From Palaemon carinicauda (taxonomy: Eukaryota; Arthropoda; Malacostraca; Decapoda; Palaemonidae): 64,000 nucleotides of DNA. Below, one piece after another: positions 1-10,011 of the stretch. Location: positions 55,803,869 through 55,867,868 of the forward strand of contig NC_090746.1 in assembly GCF_036898095.1 (NCBI RefSeq), read 5' to 3'. A program made the position numbers and the translations under genes. How positions within the stretch are numbered: the stretch's first letter is position 1; every line of letters begins with the position of its first letter. Under the pieces are notes generated by a model that ran no database searches, was not told the origin of the DNA, and saw only the letters and a list, made by a program, of their open reading frames with translations.

Positions 1-718
1 TCACTGACGTTGTACGAGATCGCAAGGGACCTGCTCATCTGGTCAAAAGGTCAAGACATCTCCCTAGTAACGAGGTTCATCCAAGGCGACTTGAACGTCA
101 TAGCAGATTGTCTCAGTCGGAAAGGGCAAGTAATTCCAACCGAATGGACCCTCCACAAGGATGTGTGCAAGAGACTTTGGGCCACTTGGGGTAAAACCAT
201 CCATAGATCTCTTTGCAACCTCGCTGACCAAGAGGCTTCCAATCTATTGCTCTCCAGTCCCGGACCCAGCAGCAATACATATAGATGCTTTCCTCCTAGA
301 TTGGTCACATCTAGATCTCTACACATTCCCACCGTTCAAGATTGTCAACAAGGTACTGCAGAAGTTCGCCTCTCACGAAGGGACAAGGTTGACGTTAGTT
401 GCTTCCCTCTGGTCCGCGAGAGAATGGTTCACCGAGATACTTCGATGGTTAGTAGACGTTCCCAGTAGTCTTCCTCTAAGGGTAGACCTTCTACGTCAGC
501 CACACGTAAAGAAGGTACTCCAAAGCCTCCACGCTCTTCGTCTGACTGCCTTCAGACTATCGAAAGACTCTCGAGAGCTAGAGGCTTTTCGAAGGAAGCA
601 GCCAGTGCGATTGCTAGAGCAAGGAGAGCGTCTTCCATTAGAGTCTACTAATCGAAGTGGGAAGTCTTCCGAGACTGGTGCAAGTCAGTTTCTGTATCCT
701 CGACCAGTACCTCTGTAG
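1..718 (+). pseudogene. RNase H end plus methyltransferase-like domain of A1
   Basis: The first part reads as the RNase H tail, with GDLNVIADCLSRKGQ carrying the last catalytic Asp. It runs in one frame to about position 190. The frame then shifts and the methyltransferase-like domain follows (IDLFATS, YCSPVPDPAA, IDAFLLDW, then FPPF, then LVASLWSAREWF), ending at a stop at 718. In DIRS elements these domains belong to one polymerase protein that copies RNA to DNA and removes the RNA strand. The single frameshift near 185-195 breaks that protein here. The 3' end overlaps the recombinase frame, as it does in A4. Confidence 0.85.
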
Positions 719-1615
719 CTCAAATAGCTGATTTTCTCTTATACCTGAGAAAAGGACGATCCCTTTCAGCTCCCACTATCAAGGGCTACAGAAGCATGTT
801 GGCATCGGTCTTCCGGCATAGAGGCTTAGATCTTTCCAAACATAAAGATCTGCAAGACCTCCTTAAGTCTTTTGAGACCACCAAGGAGCGTCGTTTGGCT
901 ACCCCTGGATGGAATTTAGACGTGGTACTAAGATTCTTCATGTCAGACAGGTTGGAGCCGTTACAATCAGCCTCCCTGAAAGATCTCACTCTTAAGACTT
1001 TTCCTGGTATGCTTAGCCTCGGCTAAAAGAGTCAGTGAGATTCATGCCTTCAGCAAGAACATCGGATTTTCGTCAGAAAAAGCCACTTGTTCGCTACAAC
1101 TTGGTTTTCTAGCCAAAAATGAGCTGCCTTCTCGGCCTTGGCCTAAATCTTTCGATATCCCCAGCTTATCGGAGATCGTAGGCAATGAACTAGAAAGAGT
1201 CTTATGCCCTGTTAGAGCTCTTAAGTTCTATTTAAAGCGTACTAAACCTTTACAAGGCCAATCTGAAGCTTTATGGTGTTCAGTTAAGAAACCATCCTTG
1301 CCTATGTCAAAGAATGCTTGGTCAGACTTTATCAGATTGTTAATACGAGAAGCTCATTCACATCTGAGTGAGGAAGACCGAACTTTGCTTAAGGTGAAGA
1401 CGCACGAAGTTAGAGCTGTAACAACTTCCGTGGCCTTTAAGCAAAATATATCTCTGCAAAGTATAATGGACGCAACCTATTGGAGAAGCAAGTCAGTGTT
1501 CGCGTCATTTTACTTGAAAGATGTCCAGTCTCTTTACAAGAACTGCTACACACTGGGACCATTCGTAGCAGCGAGTGCAGTAGTGGGTGAGGGCTCAACC
1601 ACTACAATTCCCTAA
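466..1615 (+). pseudogene. Tyrosine recombinase of A1, broken
   Basis: The translation matches the A4 recombinase along nearly its whole length: ERLSRARGFSKEAA at the N-terminal core-binding part, TIKGYRSMLASVFRHRG, then KRVSEIHAFSKN with the first catalytic Arg, THEVRAVTTSVAF with the His and second Arg, and FASFYLKDVQ with the nucleophilic Tyr. Two defects are visible: an in-frame TAA at 649 (A4 has a Gln codon there) and a frameshift near 1000 that moves the C-terminal half to another frame. This family cuts and rejoins DNA to integrate circular element DNA. The copy cannot make the full protein. Confidence 0.88.
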
Positions 1616-2010
1616 TTCCTTATCCTTTTAATCTGTCTCTTGAAATGTGTTTTTTTTATGGGTTGTCCGGAAGGCTAAGAAGCCTTTCGCATCCTGGTTG
1701 ATTTGGCGGGTGGTCAAAGTCATTTCTTGAGAGCGCCTAGATTAGGGGTTTGATGAGGTCCTGTTGTATGGGTTGCAACCCTTGATACTTCAGATCCTAG
1801 GGGTCGATCAGCATCCTAAGAGGATCGCGAGGCTCCGTAAGGAAGACGTACTTAAAAGGCAGAGTAATTGTTCAAGTCGACTTCCTTACCAGGTACCTAT
1901 TTATTTTGTTTTTGTTATTTTGATAACTTCTAAAATGAAATAAAAAACTCTTAGCTCATAAAAGTGTAAACATATATTACTGGTCTCTACCCACCATCCT
2001 GGGTGTGAAT
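1616..2010 (+). other. 3' untranslated block of A1
   Basis: This non-coding stretch between the recombinase stop and the internal complementary region is shared with A4 (38868-39260). Both contain the GCATCCTGGTTGATTTGGCG segment, a pyrimidine-rich start and the motif CTTCCTTACCAGGTAC. I see no open frame worth calling. Its conservation between copies suggests that it is a normal part of the transcript, possibly the polyadenylation region, but no clear signal was identified. Confidence 0.6.
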
Positions 2011-2346
2011 CAGCTATATAATCACCGGCTAAGTTAAATATTGAAAAATGTTATTTTGATTATAAAATAAATTTTTGAATATACTTACCCGGTGATTATA
2101 AATTAAATGACCCTCCCTTCCTCCCCAATAGAGACGCAGTGGGACGAGGAGAAAATTGAGTCTTTGTTTACATTGAGAGCTGGGTATCTGGTCGACAGAT
2201 GGCGCTGTTGGGCACACCCGCAACCTGTGTAGCGATCGCTGGCGAGTTTTTCCGTAGAGTTGTCTGTCGAGCAACAGAGTTGCAGCTATATAATCACCGG
2301 GTAAGTATATTCAAAAATTTATTTTATAATCAAAATAACATATTTC
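2011..2346 (+). repeat. Internal complementary region and right inverted repeat of A1
   Basis: Positions about 2011-2100 form the internal complementary region. Its second half (TGTTATTTTGATTATAAAAT followed by TACTTACCCGGTGATTATA) is the reverse complement of the element's right end at about 2282-2346. The right inverted repeat runs from GAGGAGAAAATTGAG at 2145 and contains the 10-bp palindrome AGCGATCGCT at 2231-2240. It ends with CACCGGGTAAGTATATTC. This is the terminal design expected of DIRS elements, where the internal region templates the missing end bases during circle formation. Confidence 0.85.
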
Positions 2347-2985
2347 TCATTTTCACAAGTTTAAAATTGTTTCAAGACCTCTTTCAAATGTTTTCTCCCT
2401 TATAACATTTCAATGTATTCCCATATAATGATATTTATTCTTTCATTTTATCTTACTATTTTGTGGTCATTTATGTTAGGTTAAGTTAAGGTATGTTGGG
2501 AAAATTGTATATATTTTTCATTTTCACAAGTTTGAAATTGTAAATATTTATTTCTTCCTTCATTTTATCTTACTATTTTTTCGTTGTTTCTGTTTTTTTC
2601 CGTTGTTATTACAGTACTGTATTACACCCAGTTTTCACATAAATATTTGCTCTGAACTAGTTTCCATTTAAGTTTACTTTATAGATGCTATACTGTTTCC
2701 GTCAACCAATCACGTACCCGTACGTGTGTAAAGTTATCATATGGGGGGACATATTTCCTCACCCCTTTTTCTTATTGCTTCAAGTGCTTGCATCAGTCCC
2801 TACCAAGGCATTATCCCGTGAGTTACTGTTTACGCTTACTATTATGGAACTTCCTATAGAAATAGGTAATGGTTGTAGTTATTTGTACTTGGAAGCTTAG
2901 TAAAGTTCCATGGAAATTACTGTGGTGCACCAAGTGTAGTTAACACCTAACTAAAGGCACATAATGTCATACCACAAAAATTTCA
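2347..2985. other. AT-rich spacer with a short direct repeat
   Basis: There is no supportable gene here. Two related AT-rich blocks occur at about 2345-2460 and 2513-2580: each has CATTTTCACAAGTTT followed further on by TTCATTTTATCTTACTATTT. A short hydrophobic open frame around 2685-2900 has no recognisable domain, and I treat it as chance. Confidence 0.5.
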
Positions 2986-3074
2986 ATGCTCGAAGTGTCG
3001 TTCTTGGTCACCTCCGATACAGCAACAGTTGCCAGAAGACCCTGATGATCCCCAACCTTCAACATCCCAAGCAT
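2986..3074 (+). pseudogene. C-terminal tail of a Tigger/pogo transposase
   Basis: The frame ends PEDPDDPQPSTSQA followed by a stop. This acidic, proline and serine rich tail is typical of the very C-terminus of Tigger-type transposases. Only about 30 codons are recognisable; the catalytic domain is absent. It lies immediately upstream of the terminal repeat of a second Tigger copy at 3079, so two Tigger pieces abut here. The call rests on the tail alone and is moderate. Confidence 0.5.
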
Positions 3075-3078
3075 AAAG

Positions 3079-3490
3079 TACAGTAGAACCTCGGTACTCG
3101 AACAAATCGGTATTCGACCAAAAAATTTGAGTTCGAAATGTCTCCGAATTAAAAAAAAATTTCAGAACATAATCAGCCGAGTCGACTCGAACCATTCTGA
3201 ACAGTATCCCCCGCCAACTTTACAGCATCAGTTTGAGCCAGCCTGGCGTCAAAGGAAGACCTTCGCGTTCCCTTGTGTTTTAGCTAAAGTTGTGCTAATC
3301 TGAATTTTTTTTATATTTTAATTGACTCTATGAGTGTTCATAATGGGTCCAAAGAAAGCCAAAAGTGAACAGAAAGAGAAGAGGAAGACAGTGAGAATGA
3401 CAATTGAACTAAAAAAGGAAATGATTGCTAAATTTGAAATTGGCGTTCGCGTTTTGGATCTCGTTGTGCAGTATGGCATTCCAAAATTAA
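3079..3490 (+). mobile_element. Tigger/pogo DNA transposon, 5' end
   Basis: The segment begins with CAGTAGAACCTCGGTACTCG, a typical Tigger terminal inverted repeat. An untranslated leader and a transposase start at 3343 follow. It is cut off at about 3490 by the left end of DIRS copy A2. The matching right end was not found beyond A2, so either the remainder was lost or A2's right flank has been rearranged. TcMar-Tigger elements move by cut and paste into TA sites using a DDD transposase. Confidence 0.75.
3343..3490 (+). pseudogene. Tigger transposase N-terminus (HTH), truncated by A2
   Basis: The ATG at 3343 opens MGPKKAKSEQKEKRKTVRMT, followed by a helix-turn-helix of the pipsqueak/CENP-B type (ELKKEMIAKFEIGVRVLDLV, then QYGIPKLT). 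These domains bind the terminal repeats in this family. Roughly 49 codons remain; a full transposase has about 500. The reading frame runs into the A2 terminal repeat, so the protein could only be a DNA-binding stub with a foreign tail. Confidence 0.75.
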
Positions 3491-3499
3491 CATTTTCAA

Positions 3500-3674
3500 T
3501 ATGTAACTTCCCTGGTAGTTACATTTATATAGCTTAAATCTCGCGTTTCGACGCGGCACGACAGAAAATTCAAATTCGTGGCGATCGCCGCCATGACAGT
3601 AGGTGGCCATACATGAGCGCTATCACTCGTAGGTTATCAGAACCATTCCCACCATTCTTCAGAAATTCTCTGTC
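3500..3674 (+). repeat. Left inverted repeat of A2
   Basis: This block is the reverse complement of 10157-10337. Both contain TCGCGTTTCGACGCGGCACG-like sequence (the right copy carries small changes), the palindrome GGCGATCGCC (3580-3589 here; 10244-10253 at the right end) and the segment CCATTCCCACCATTCTTC or its relative. Divergence between the two arms is modest, which places A2's insertion as older than A4's. Confidence 0.85.
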
Positions 3675-4412
3675 GTTGATCGAGTCAACACCTCGGGAAT
3701 TCGTTTCGTGGATATATTACTTTATTCTACAATTTGGTGAAGTACCTTTTGTCTGGTTATTGTTAATAGCTTTCGCTGCCTTTCAACTATCAAAAATATT
3801 GTATAGGATAGTTTTTTGCTGGTCCAACTTGGACAGTTTAATTGAACTTGATTTTCAAGATGGCTCTTCTGTTGTTAAACTTTGGGTGTTGGGTTAGACC
3901 GGCTTTCGAGCTGCTCTTACTTCCCTCACTGTAATTAGCAGGGAGCATGTATGTATTTGTTTTCTTTCTATGTTCGTACATTGAAGGATCAAAGATTTTT
4001 CCCCCTACTTTATTAACGAACAACTCTTAAAGTTATAATGGAAGGAAGACATTTCTACATTAAACTTTGTGATGTCACTTTTTTGTGACGTAACTCTTAG
4101 CAGAGCGGAATGTGATTACCTTGAAGGAATTCAGTCCGCCATCGTGATGACGTCACAATCCTGTGACGTAATCTGCTTAGTATGACTTGCATTATGTGAA
4201 TTATTTTCTTTTCTTGCAAGAAATTTTTAAAATAGCTTACTAAGCATAAGTATGTTTATAATGTAGGGAAATACAGTATATTATTTTCAAGTATGTATTT
4301 GTCCTATTAGTATATTTCCCCTAGTCAATTTTCAATTTAGAGTTTTTCTCGAGGGTACGGTCATTTTACGCTCATAGTATTACTAAGGGAGATGTCAGAT
4401 ATTAAACGATCG
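3675..4412 (+). other. 5' leader of A2, no intact gene
   Basis: This lies between the left inverted repeat and the duplicated block. By position it should hold the start of Gag, but the Cys-rich N-terminal signature seen in A3 and A4 is absent. It contains TTTGGTGAAGTACC (about 3735), which A3 shares in its leader. A hydrophobic open frame at 3613-3897 overlaps the inverted repeat and has no support as a gene. The remainder is AT-rich with no recognisable content. Confidence 0.5.
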
Positions 4413-4812
4413 TTTTTGTTTCACAATACTTGTATCGTTATTTAATATTTCGCTTTTGAGAATACTAATATTATTCATATATCCTATTGTATTTTCATTC
4501 TGGCCCTTGGCTAAAGAGGATAATCTCTTGCAACGGGCAGGTCTATTATGATCTAATGTGAAATAGTTTAAAGTGCTAGTGTTCAAAGGCACATATAATG
4601 ACACAATGCAGTCAATCTACGATACATAATACTCTTGACAATGGTTTTTTGTTATCACAATTACTTGTATCGTTATTTTATATTTCGATTATGAGAATAC
4701 TAATATTAATCATATAATCTATTGTATTTTCTTTCTAGCCCTTGACGAAAGAGTATAATCTCTCGCAACGGGAAAGTCTATTAAGATCTAATGTGAAATA
4801 ATTAAAAGTGCA
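4413..4812 (+). repeat. Imperfect direct duplication, period about 231 bp
   Basis: Two related blocks lie at about 4413-4578 and 4644-4812. Each has ACTTGTATCGTTATTT, then GAGAATACTAATATTA, then CTATTGTATTTTC, then ATAATCTC followed by GCAACGGG, then GATCTAATGTGAAATA. They differ by scattered substitutions and small indels. The second copy runs directly into Gag-like sequence. The block is absent from A3 and A4, so it is private to A2 or to its subfamily. Confidence 0.8.
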
Positions 4813-7380
4813 GTGGAGGGTGCGTCCGTTCGTGTCCATCATAATCCCAGACCGGGACCTCTTCCATGCTCCCCAACCCCTAGGAGAAGGAATGTTGAAA
4901 GGCCAAAGGATATGGCAGACCTTGATTAGCAAACGGACGTCCCCTCGAGCGATCATGTTGACGATCCTCAGATCGCTCCCCCTCGCCACGGGAAAGGCGA
5001 GGTTAAAATGTCTGCGTCTTCGATCGGACGACGCAAAACCGCGACGTTGTTGGTGCCAACCACTACGTTTAAGAACCTAGCCAAATTCACTCGAGAGACG
5101 TATGTCTCCTAATAAACCATCCTGCAGTGCGGACGAAGTCGACGTGTCAGCACCGAAACAGTCACGTAAGACGCATAGTTCGTCGGAGGTGAAAGGTGCT
5201 CAGTTTACGTCAGTACACGCTTCTTCCCCTCCCCCAGTTTGGGAAATGTCACAAGGACTTTCCCCTGGTGTCCACCCTAATACTGTTGACGATCCCTCAT
5301 AACAATCAATACAGATCGGGATCAAGGCGCGCGGGAAGTATCGACAGTTGACGATACCTCGCAGCGATCAGTACATCGTTCAGTTAGCGCACACGGCGCT
5401 CATCATGTATCTGATTTGTCTGAATTAAAGAGGTCGATTTCGTCTCTGTTGGACGCTTACGATTCTCGGGCAGAAAAAATTGCATCTAAAAGAATCTAAG
5501 GACAGCAATTGACCAAGAAAACTGTCTTCCGATATTATCGGACAGCGTATTTCTCCGATACTCAGCAACGCTCCCTCGCAGCGATCAGCTTGCGTTACGG
5601 CAAGCGACAAGGTGGACGTACAGCTCACGGCATTCTGAACAGTCACGGCAAAGTGGACCCAAGCCAGAAGCTCACGGCAAGGTGGACGCACGGCAACCTG
5701 GACGCATGTGGCAGTCTGGACATATGCTGGACACATGCAATCAGGTTTTGTCCCCACGTCACTATAGACAAGCAATTGTCTCGCCTTTGCGATCTGCGGA
5801 GCGCGCGACTATCGCTCATGCAAGATGCATGCGACACGCTGTTAGCTCACGGCAATCTGGACGCATGCAGCAGTCTGGAAACTCACGGCAAAGTGGACGC
5901 ATGCAGCAGCCTGGACATATACTGGACGCTTGCATTCAGGTTTTGTCCCACGTCACTATAGACATACAGTTGTCTCGGGATTGACTGGACGCGATACTAA
6001 CGCTTCCTCACGGCTCGCGGCAGACTCACGGCATTCGGGACGCATGCATTAGACTGATACCTCTCATGGAAACATACAACAGTCTCAATCTGGACCCATG
6101 ATGGACTCATATAGTCGGGACTTGTCCTCGCAACAGGATAGACAAGTTTTTTTTTCTTTTTTTTTATCTCCTCTGCGATTTTCTGAACGGGTAACTAACA
6201 CTCCCTTGCGTCACGCTGTTGACATACAACATGCTGGACGCACGCGATCACGATTTTCCCTCGCATGGATTTACAGATGTTGATGCTTCCTTACAGCATG
6301 ATGATCTTATGTTGGAAGCACTGGAACCTGTCTCTCCCTCGAGGCTTACAGTACATAAGCGTGATGCTTCTTCGCAACTGGACGATATCCTTCACGAGAT
6401 TTCTTCAGGACAAGATGAATTATTTTTGGAAGACAATAACCGACAGGATGATGCGGTTTTGTCTCCTACTCATTCGAATCAGGGAATTGATGTTCCATTA
6501 GCCGAATTAGAAGACGAATCTCAGTATTCATTACAGACAGCTGATTTAAAAAAAAAAAAAAAACTTCTGACAGTGTTAACATCTCTGTATCCAGAAGATT
6601 TTTTTCTCAACCTATTCTTCAGAGCCCGCCCTCTCAGTTTTTGAAGGGCAGACCCCGAAATCCTTCTTCAAGAATATGGTCCTGGCTAGATCGGTTAAGA
6701 GAGTTTTCTCAACTCTCAACCAATGGATGTCCAAGAGAAAGGATCTAGGGAAGGCCTTCTTTTTCTTTTCCTCAAACTCGACTGGCTTCCAGATCTAGTT
6801 TGTGGTATTCGTCTGGGGGAAGTTCTTGGTTTGGGAGTTCCTGCCTCCTCCCAGGGAGACTTCTCCAGACTTGCTGACTCCTCTCTCAGGTCAACTATGA
6901 GCAAGTCGAAGTTTATGTGGTCCAATTCTGAAATGGACCATCGACTGAAGGAAACTTTTAGACAATAGAACTCTTCAGCCTTACGGACTGGACTCTCGGA
7001 ACTCTCGCAGAAGCCACAGACCCTAAGAATGAGGCTCAGATGCATCTGATTGCCTGTTTGGATAAGGCCGGGAGGGATGGCCCCATTGAACTTTCCGCCC
7101 TTTTCACTGCAGGAGTTCTTAAAAAGAGGACTATGTGTTGTTCCTTCTTATCTTCAGGTTTGTCCCTTGTTCGGAGATTAACAGGCTGTGCAAGATTTTT
7201 TCTCTAGGACTACTAAATTAATCCTCCCAGCTAGCTTTTTAGCAAGGATACAAAAGGAGGCTCTTCCCACTTGTCAGCTCTTTCGTGGGAGAGCCCCTTC
7301 AAGGGGAACTCAGAGGATTGCGACTGGAGGTCAAACTAGCAGATTCTCAAGACAACAAACTGAATAAATAAGTGAGACGT
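4813..7380 (+). pseudogene. Gag-like protein of A2, degenerate
   Basis: Similarity to A4 Gag begins at about 4840 (GACCGGGACCTCTTCC at DNA level) and continues through an acidic middle part. The C-terminal half includes LGVPASSQGDFSRLADSSLR (A4: LGVPASAQGDFSSLVDSPRR), a WSNSEMDHRLK block, then LDKAGRDGPIELSALF with AGVLKKRT. Frames change repeatedly and stops are frequent; a run of A residues at about 6548 is one break. Gag in DIRS elements is thought to package the RNA. The N-terminal Cys-rich part is missing. Confidence 0.75.
5640..5975 (+). repeat. Minisatellite-like array in the A2 Gag region
   Basis: Short units built on CTCACGGCAA then GTGGACGCA, and GGCAGTCTGGACATA, recur many times. 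A larger duplication is layered on top: CAGGTTTTGTCCC followed by ACGTCACTATAGACA occurs at about 5740 and again at about 5938. In frame this would give histidine and glutamine rich repeats. The array lies in the variable linker of Gag, where A4 has its own 21-bp repeat. Confidence 0.75.
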
Positions 7381-7384
7381 GTTA

Positions 7385-7855
7385 TGCCTCCCATGTCGTC
7401 GATACCCTTAGAGTTGACAACAGTCCATTCAGGAAACAAGGCAGCAGCTCTTTAAGAACAAGTGAGCCTTATGCTGTCGAAATCAGTCATAGAAATGTAG
7501 AGGACACCTCCTCGGAGGGGTTTTTACAACATGCTTTTCCTAGTTCCGATAAGCTCGGAGGCAGATGAAAACCTGTTCCGGACGTCAGTCCATTGTACAA
7601 GTACGTTGTTTACCCGGGTGATGTCCAACGTGGCTCCCTGGCTTCACATAAAGGGAGTAAGTTTTTTCTTTGTACCTGGATGACTGACCACTCAGAGCAA
7701 AATCACAAGTAAAGTGTCTGGAGGCTCTTCAAAGGATAATGTCCTTAACGCAACAGTTAGGTCTGATGGTAACCTGGCCAAATCTTAACTAACACCCTCA
7801 CAGAATTTAATTTTTCTGGGGATGATAATCGGTCCAGATCGCGCTCAAGGCACTC
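7385..7855 (+). pseudogene. Reverse transcriptase remnant of A2
   Basis: This is badly decayed polymerase sequence. Recognisable pieces are an RT palm-like stretch (CTGGATGACTGACCACTCAG, the YLDD box region with a stop beside it) at about 7675, and the LGLMV and FLGMIIG motifs at about 7760-7830 that follow the YLDD box in other copies. The N-terminal part, including the LDLKDAYF box, is largely lost. It stops abruptly at about 7855, where Gag-derived sequence begins. Confidence 0.6.
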
Positions 7856-8010
7856 CGGAAATGTCGGAAGGACTTTCCCCTGGTGGTCACCCGGCTACGG
7901 TTGACGATCCCTCGCACACACAGCGCGCTTCAAGTGTCTGGTTTGTCTGAACTAGAGAGGTCGATTTCGTCCCTGTTTGACGCATACGATTCACGACAGG
8001 GATCTGTGGA
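7856..8010 (+). other. Gag-derived segment embedded in the A2 polymerase region
   Basis: This segment repeats sequence found at 5240-5470 of the same element: GGACTTTCCCCTGGTG, then GTTGACGATCCCTC, then GAGGTCGATTTCGTC, then GACGC followed by TACGATTC. It replaces the end of RT and most of RNase H. About 80 bases that separate the parts at 5290-5370 are missing here, so it is not a simple recent copy of the flanking Gag. Template switching during reverse transcription, or recombination between copies, are both possible. Confidence 0.8.
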
Positions 8011-8044
8011 TAGTGTCTCAGAGGAAATGAGACATAAATATCAA

Positions 8045-8570
8045 AGAGCTAGTGGCCATTCACCAAGCCCTGATTACTTGCTTCATAGAAGGGGAGAAAA
8101 ACATCAGGACGGATCTACTCAGCAGAAGAAGGCAAGTTCTTACTGCAGAATGGACCCTACATCATGAGGTGTGCACCAACCTTTGGATGTTGTGGGGTCA
8201 ACACTCGATAGACCTCTTCGCCTCACAAATGACATAGAGGTTGCCGGTATTTTGCTCTCCAGTACCAGACCAGGAAGCAGTCGCAGTGGATGCTTTTCTT
8301 CTGAGCTGGGAAGGTCTAAACGTGTACGCTTTTCCTTCATTCAAGAACCTGGACAGAGTCCTGAAAAGATTCAGGGATTCGCCCAACGTCCGCATGACCA
8401 TGATAGCTCCTTTTTTGGCCCACGAGACATTGGGTTGTGGAGATGGAGTGGCTGGTAGATACCCCCAGATCATTACCACTACTGTATTAAGGTTTACTAA
8501 TCTGAGTGGGACATATTTAGAGTGTGGTGCAGGAATAATAGACTTTCCTCTACCAATACCTCTATAGCCA
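8045..8570 (+). pseudogene. RNase H end and methyltransferase-like remnant of A2
   Basis: Translation gives EGEKNIRTDLLSRRRQVLTA (end of RNase H, with the last catalytic Asp) and then HSIDLFASQMT. After a stop and frame change, YAFPSFKN follows (A4: YAFPPFKI), so the PP motif is altered to PS. The 3' part overlaps the start of the recombinase remnant, as in intact copies. Confidence 0.75.
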
Positions 8571-8589
8571 ATATAGCAGAGTTTTTCTG

Positions 8590-9335
8590 TTGTATCTGCG
8601 TACAAAAGAGAAGCTTGCTATGCCTTTCATCAAGGGTTACCTCAGCATACTAACCTCCGTCTTTCGTAACCGACACATTGGCGTGTCAGGTAACAAGGAT
8701 CTCTCAGATCTCATTAGATCTTTTGAGACGACTAAGAGGAAGGACAATCCAACCTCCTCGTGGAACCTGTATGTAGTCCTGGCCTTTTTAACCTCAAGTA
8801 GGTTTGTACAGTTGGACAAGGCGTCTTGAAAGTATCTTACCAAGAAGACTCTTTTCCTAATTTCATTGGCTACAGTCAAAAGATTAGGAGAGTTAAAAGC
8901 CATCAGCAAGAAGATGGGCTTTAATGGAGACAATGCAATTTGCTCCCTTCAACTAGGCTTTCTTTTCAAAGACGAGACAGACAGCCTCTGATGCTCAGTT
9001 AAAAAGACCTCTTTGCCTTTATCAAAGAATACCCTGGCTTTTTTCATTAAGGATTTAATAAGGGAAACACTCCAGGATTGTGAGTAATAAGTTTTCCTTA
9101 TCCTTAAGGTAAAACCACACGAGGTTAGAGCTGTAGCAATTTTTATGGCTTACAAACACAATAGGTCAATGAAGTCAATTTTGGAGCCTACTTTCTGACG
9201 AAGTAAATCAATCTTCACAGACTGCTATCTCAAAGATGTCCAGACCCAGTATGAGGATTGCTGTTCCCTGGGTCCGTACGTTACCTCCGGCTTCGTAGTT
9301 GGAGAAGGGTCTACTGCCTCTTCCCGATAACTTAA
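8590..9335 (+). pseudogene. Tyrosine recombinase of A2, degenerate
   Basis: Recognisable blocks in order: FIKGYLSILTSVFRNRHIG, LSDLIRSFETTKRKDNP, KKTLFLISLATVKRLGELKA with the first Arg retained, KPHEVRAVAI with His and Arg, and CYLKDVQTQYEDC with Tyr. A stop (TGA at 8827), further stops after the LGFLFK block and a deletion in the middle of the catalytic domain rule out function. Its length is shorter than the roughly 360-390 residues expected. Confidence 0.85.
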
Positions 9336-9364
9336 TATATACCCTTGCTTTTTATTTTGTACTT

Positions 9365-9585
9365 GTGTTCACAGGTTGTCTGTGGCGGTTGTCGCAGCCT
9401 TCCGTCAGTTTGGGATGCAAGTCGAAGTTAGTTTTAATGTGTTCACAGGTTGTCTGTGAGGGTTGTCGCAGCCTTCCGTCAATCTGGGATTCAAATCAAA
9501 TTAGTTTTAATGTGTTCACAGGTTGTCTGTGAAGGTTGTCGCACCCTTACGTCAATCTGGGATGCAACTCAAGCTAGTTTAAAAA
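9365..9585 (+). repeat. Tandem repeat, three units of about 73 bp
   Basis: Units start with GTGTTCACAGGTTGTCTGTG at 9365, 9439 and 9512, and contain GTTGTCGCA, then CGTCA, then TGGGAT. Periods are 74 and 73 bp with few differences between units. The array lies just after the recombinase remnant of A2 and is absent from the other copies at that place. Confidence 0.9.
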
Positions 9586-9617
9586 AAGAAGAAATTTTTT
9601 TTTTTTTTTTTGGAGTA

Positions 9618-9945
9618 GGTGGTTAGAATCAGTATCTTTGGCTATGCCAGGTTTTCAGCCCCGAGTGGATCGCTGAGTCTCTTAAGGAATGCAGGCGAAA
9701 TGAAGCAGTATCATTGTGAAGACAGATTCCTTATGAGGTTAGAATGCCAGAATCAGTATCCTTGGCTATGCCAGGTTTGCAAGGGTGGTGGTCTGGCCAC
9801 GCTAAGGTCGAGGACCTTGTGGCAGCCCCAAGAGACTTTTACAGCCCCCTGAGTGGATCGCTGAGTCTGTTAAGGAATGCAGGCGAAATGAGGCAGTATC
9901 ATTGTGAAGCCAGCTTCCTTATCAGGTTAGAACCAGATTGTTAGT
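9618..9945 (+). repeat. Second duplication in the A2 3' untranslated region
   Basis: The block AGAATCAGTATC then TTGGCTATGCCAGGTTT occurs at about 9627 and 9750. The block GAGTGGATCGCTGAGTCT then TTAAGGAATGCAGGCGAAAT occurs at about 9660 and 9850. About 65 bp of unrelated sequence separates the two blocks in the second unit only. It looks like a segmental duplication within the 3' untranslated region. A run of T residues (about 9596-9611) precedes it. Confidence 0.8.
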
Positions 9946-10011
9946 ACTACTATTTGTAGTTATTAATAATTATACGAATTCCCAATGGGATGAGGTTTTC
10001 AACCCACCACC

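Larger units (their letters stand above)
1..2346 (+). mobile_element. DIRS-like tyrosine-recombinase retrotransposon, copy A1 (3' half only)
   Basis: The window opens inside a DIRS-like element. In order one sees the end of an RNase H domain, a methyltransferase-like domain, a tyrosine recombinase, a 3' untranslated block, an internal complementary region and a right inverted repeat. The layout and protein sequence match the nearly intact copy A4 closely, so it belongs to the same family (A). The left end, Gag and reverse transcriptase lie outside the window. Several frameshifts and a stop show that the copy is dead. The right edge is placed where similarity to the complement of the internal region stops. 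Confidence 0.9.

Noticed and set aside
3613..3897. A 94-codon open frame rich in hydrophobic residues that could be a membrane protein
   Set aside because: It overlaps the left inverted repeat and leader of DIRS copy A2, has no homologous frame in A1, A3 or A4, and AT-rich sequence easily gives such residues.
9365..9585. Regular repeats that could be taken for a CRISPR array
   Set aside because: The units are contiguous tandem repeats without unique spacers, and the setting is a eukaryotic retrotransposon.
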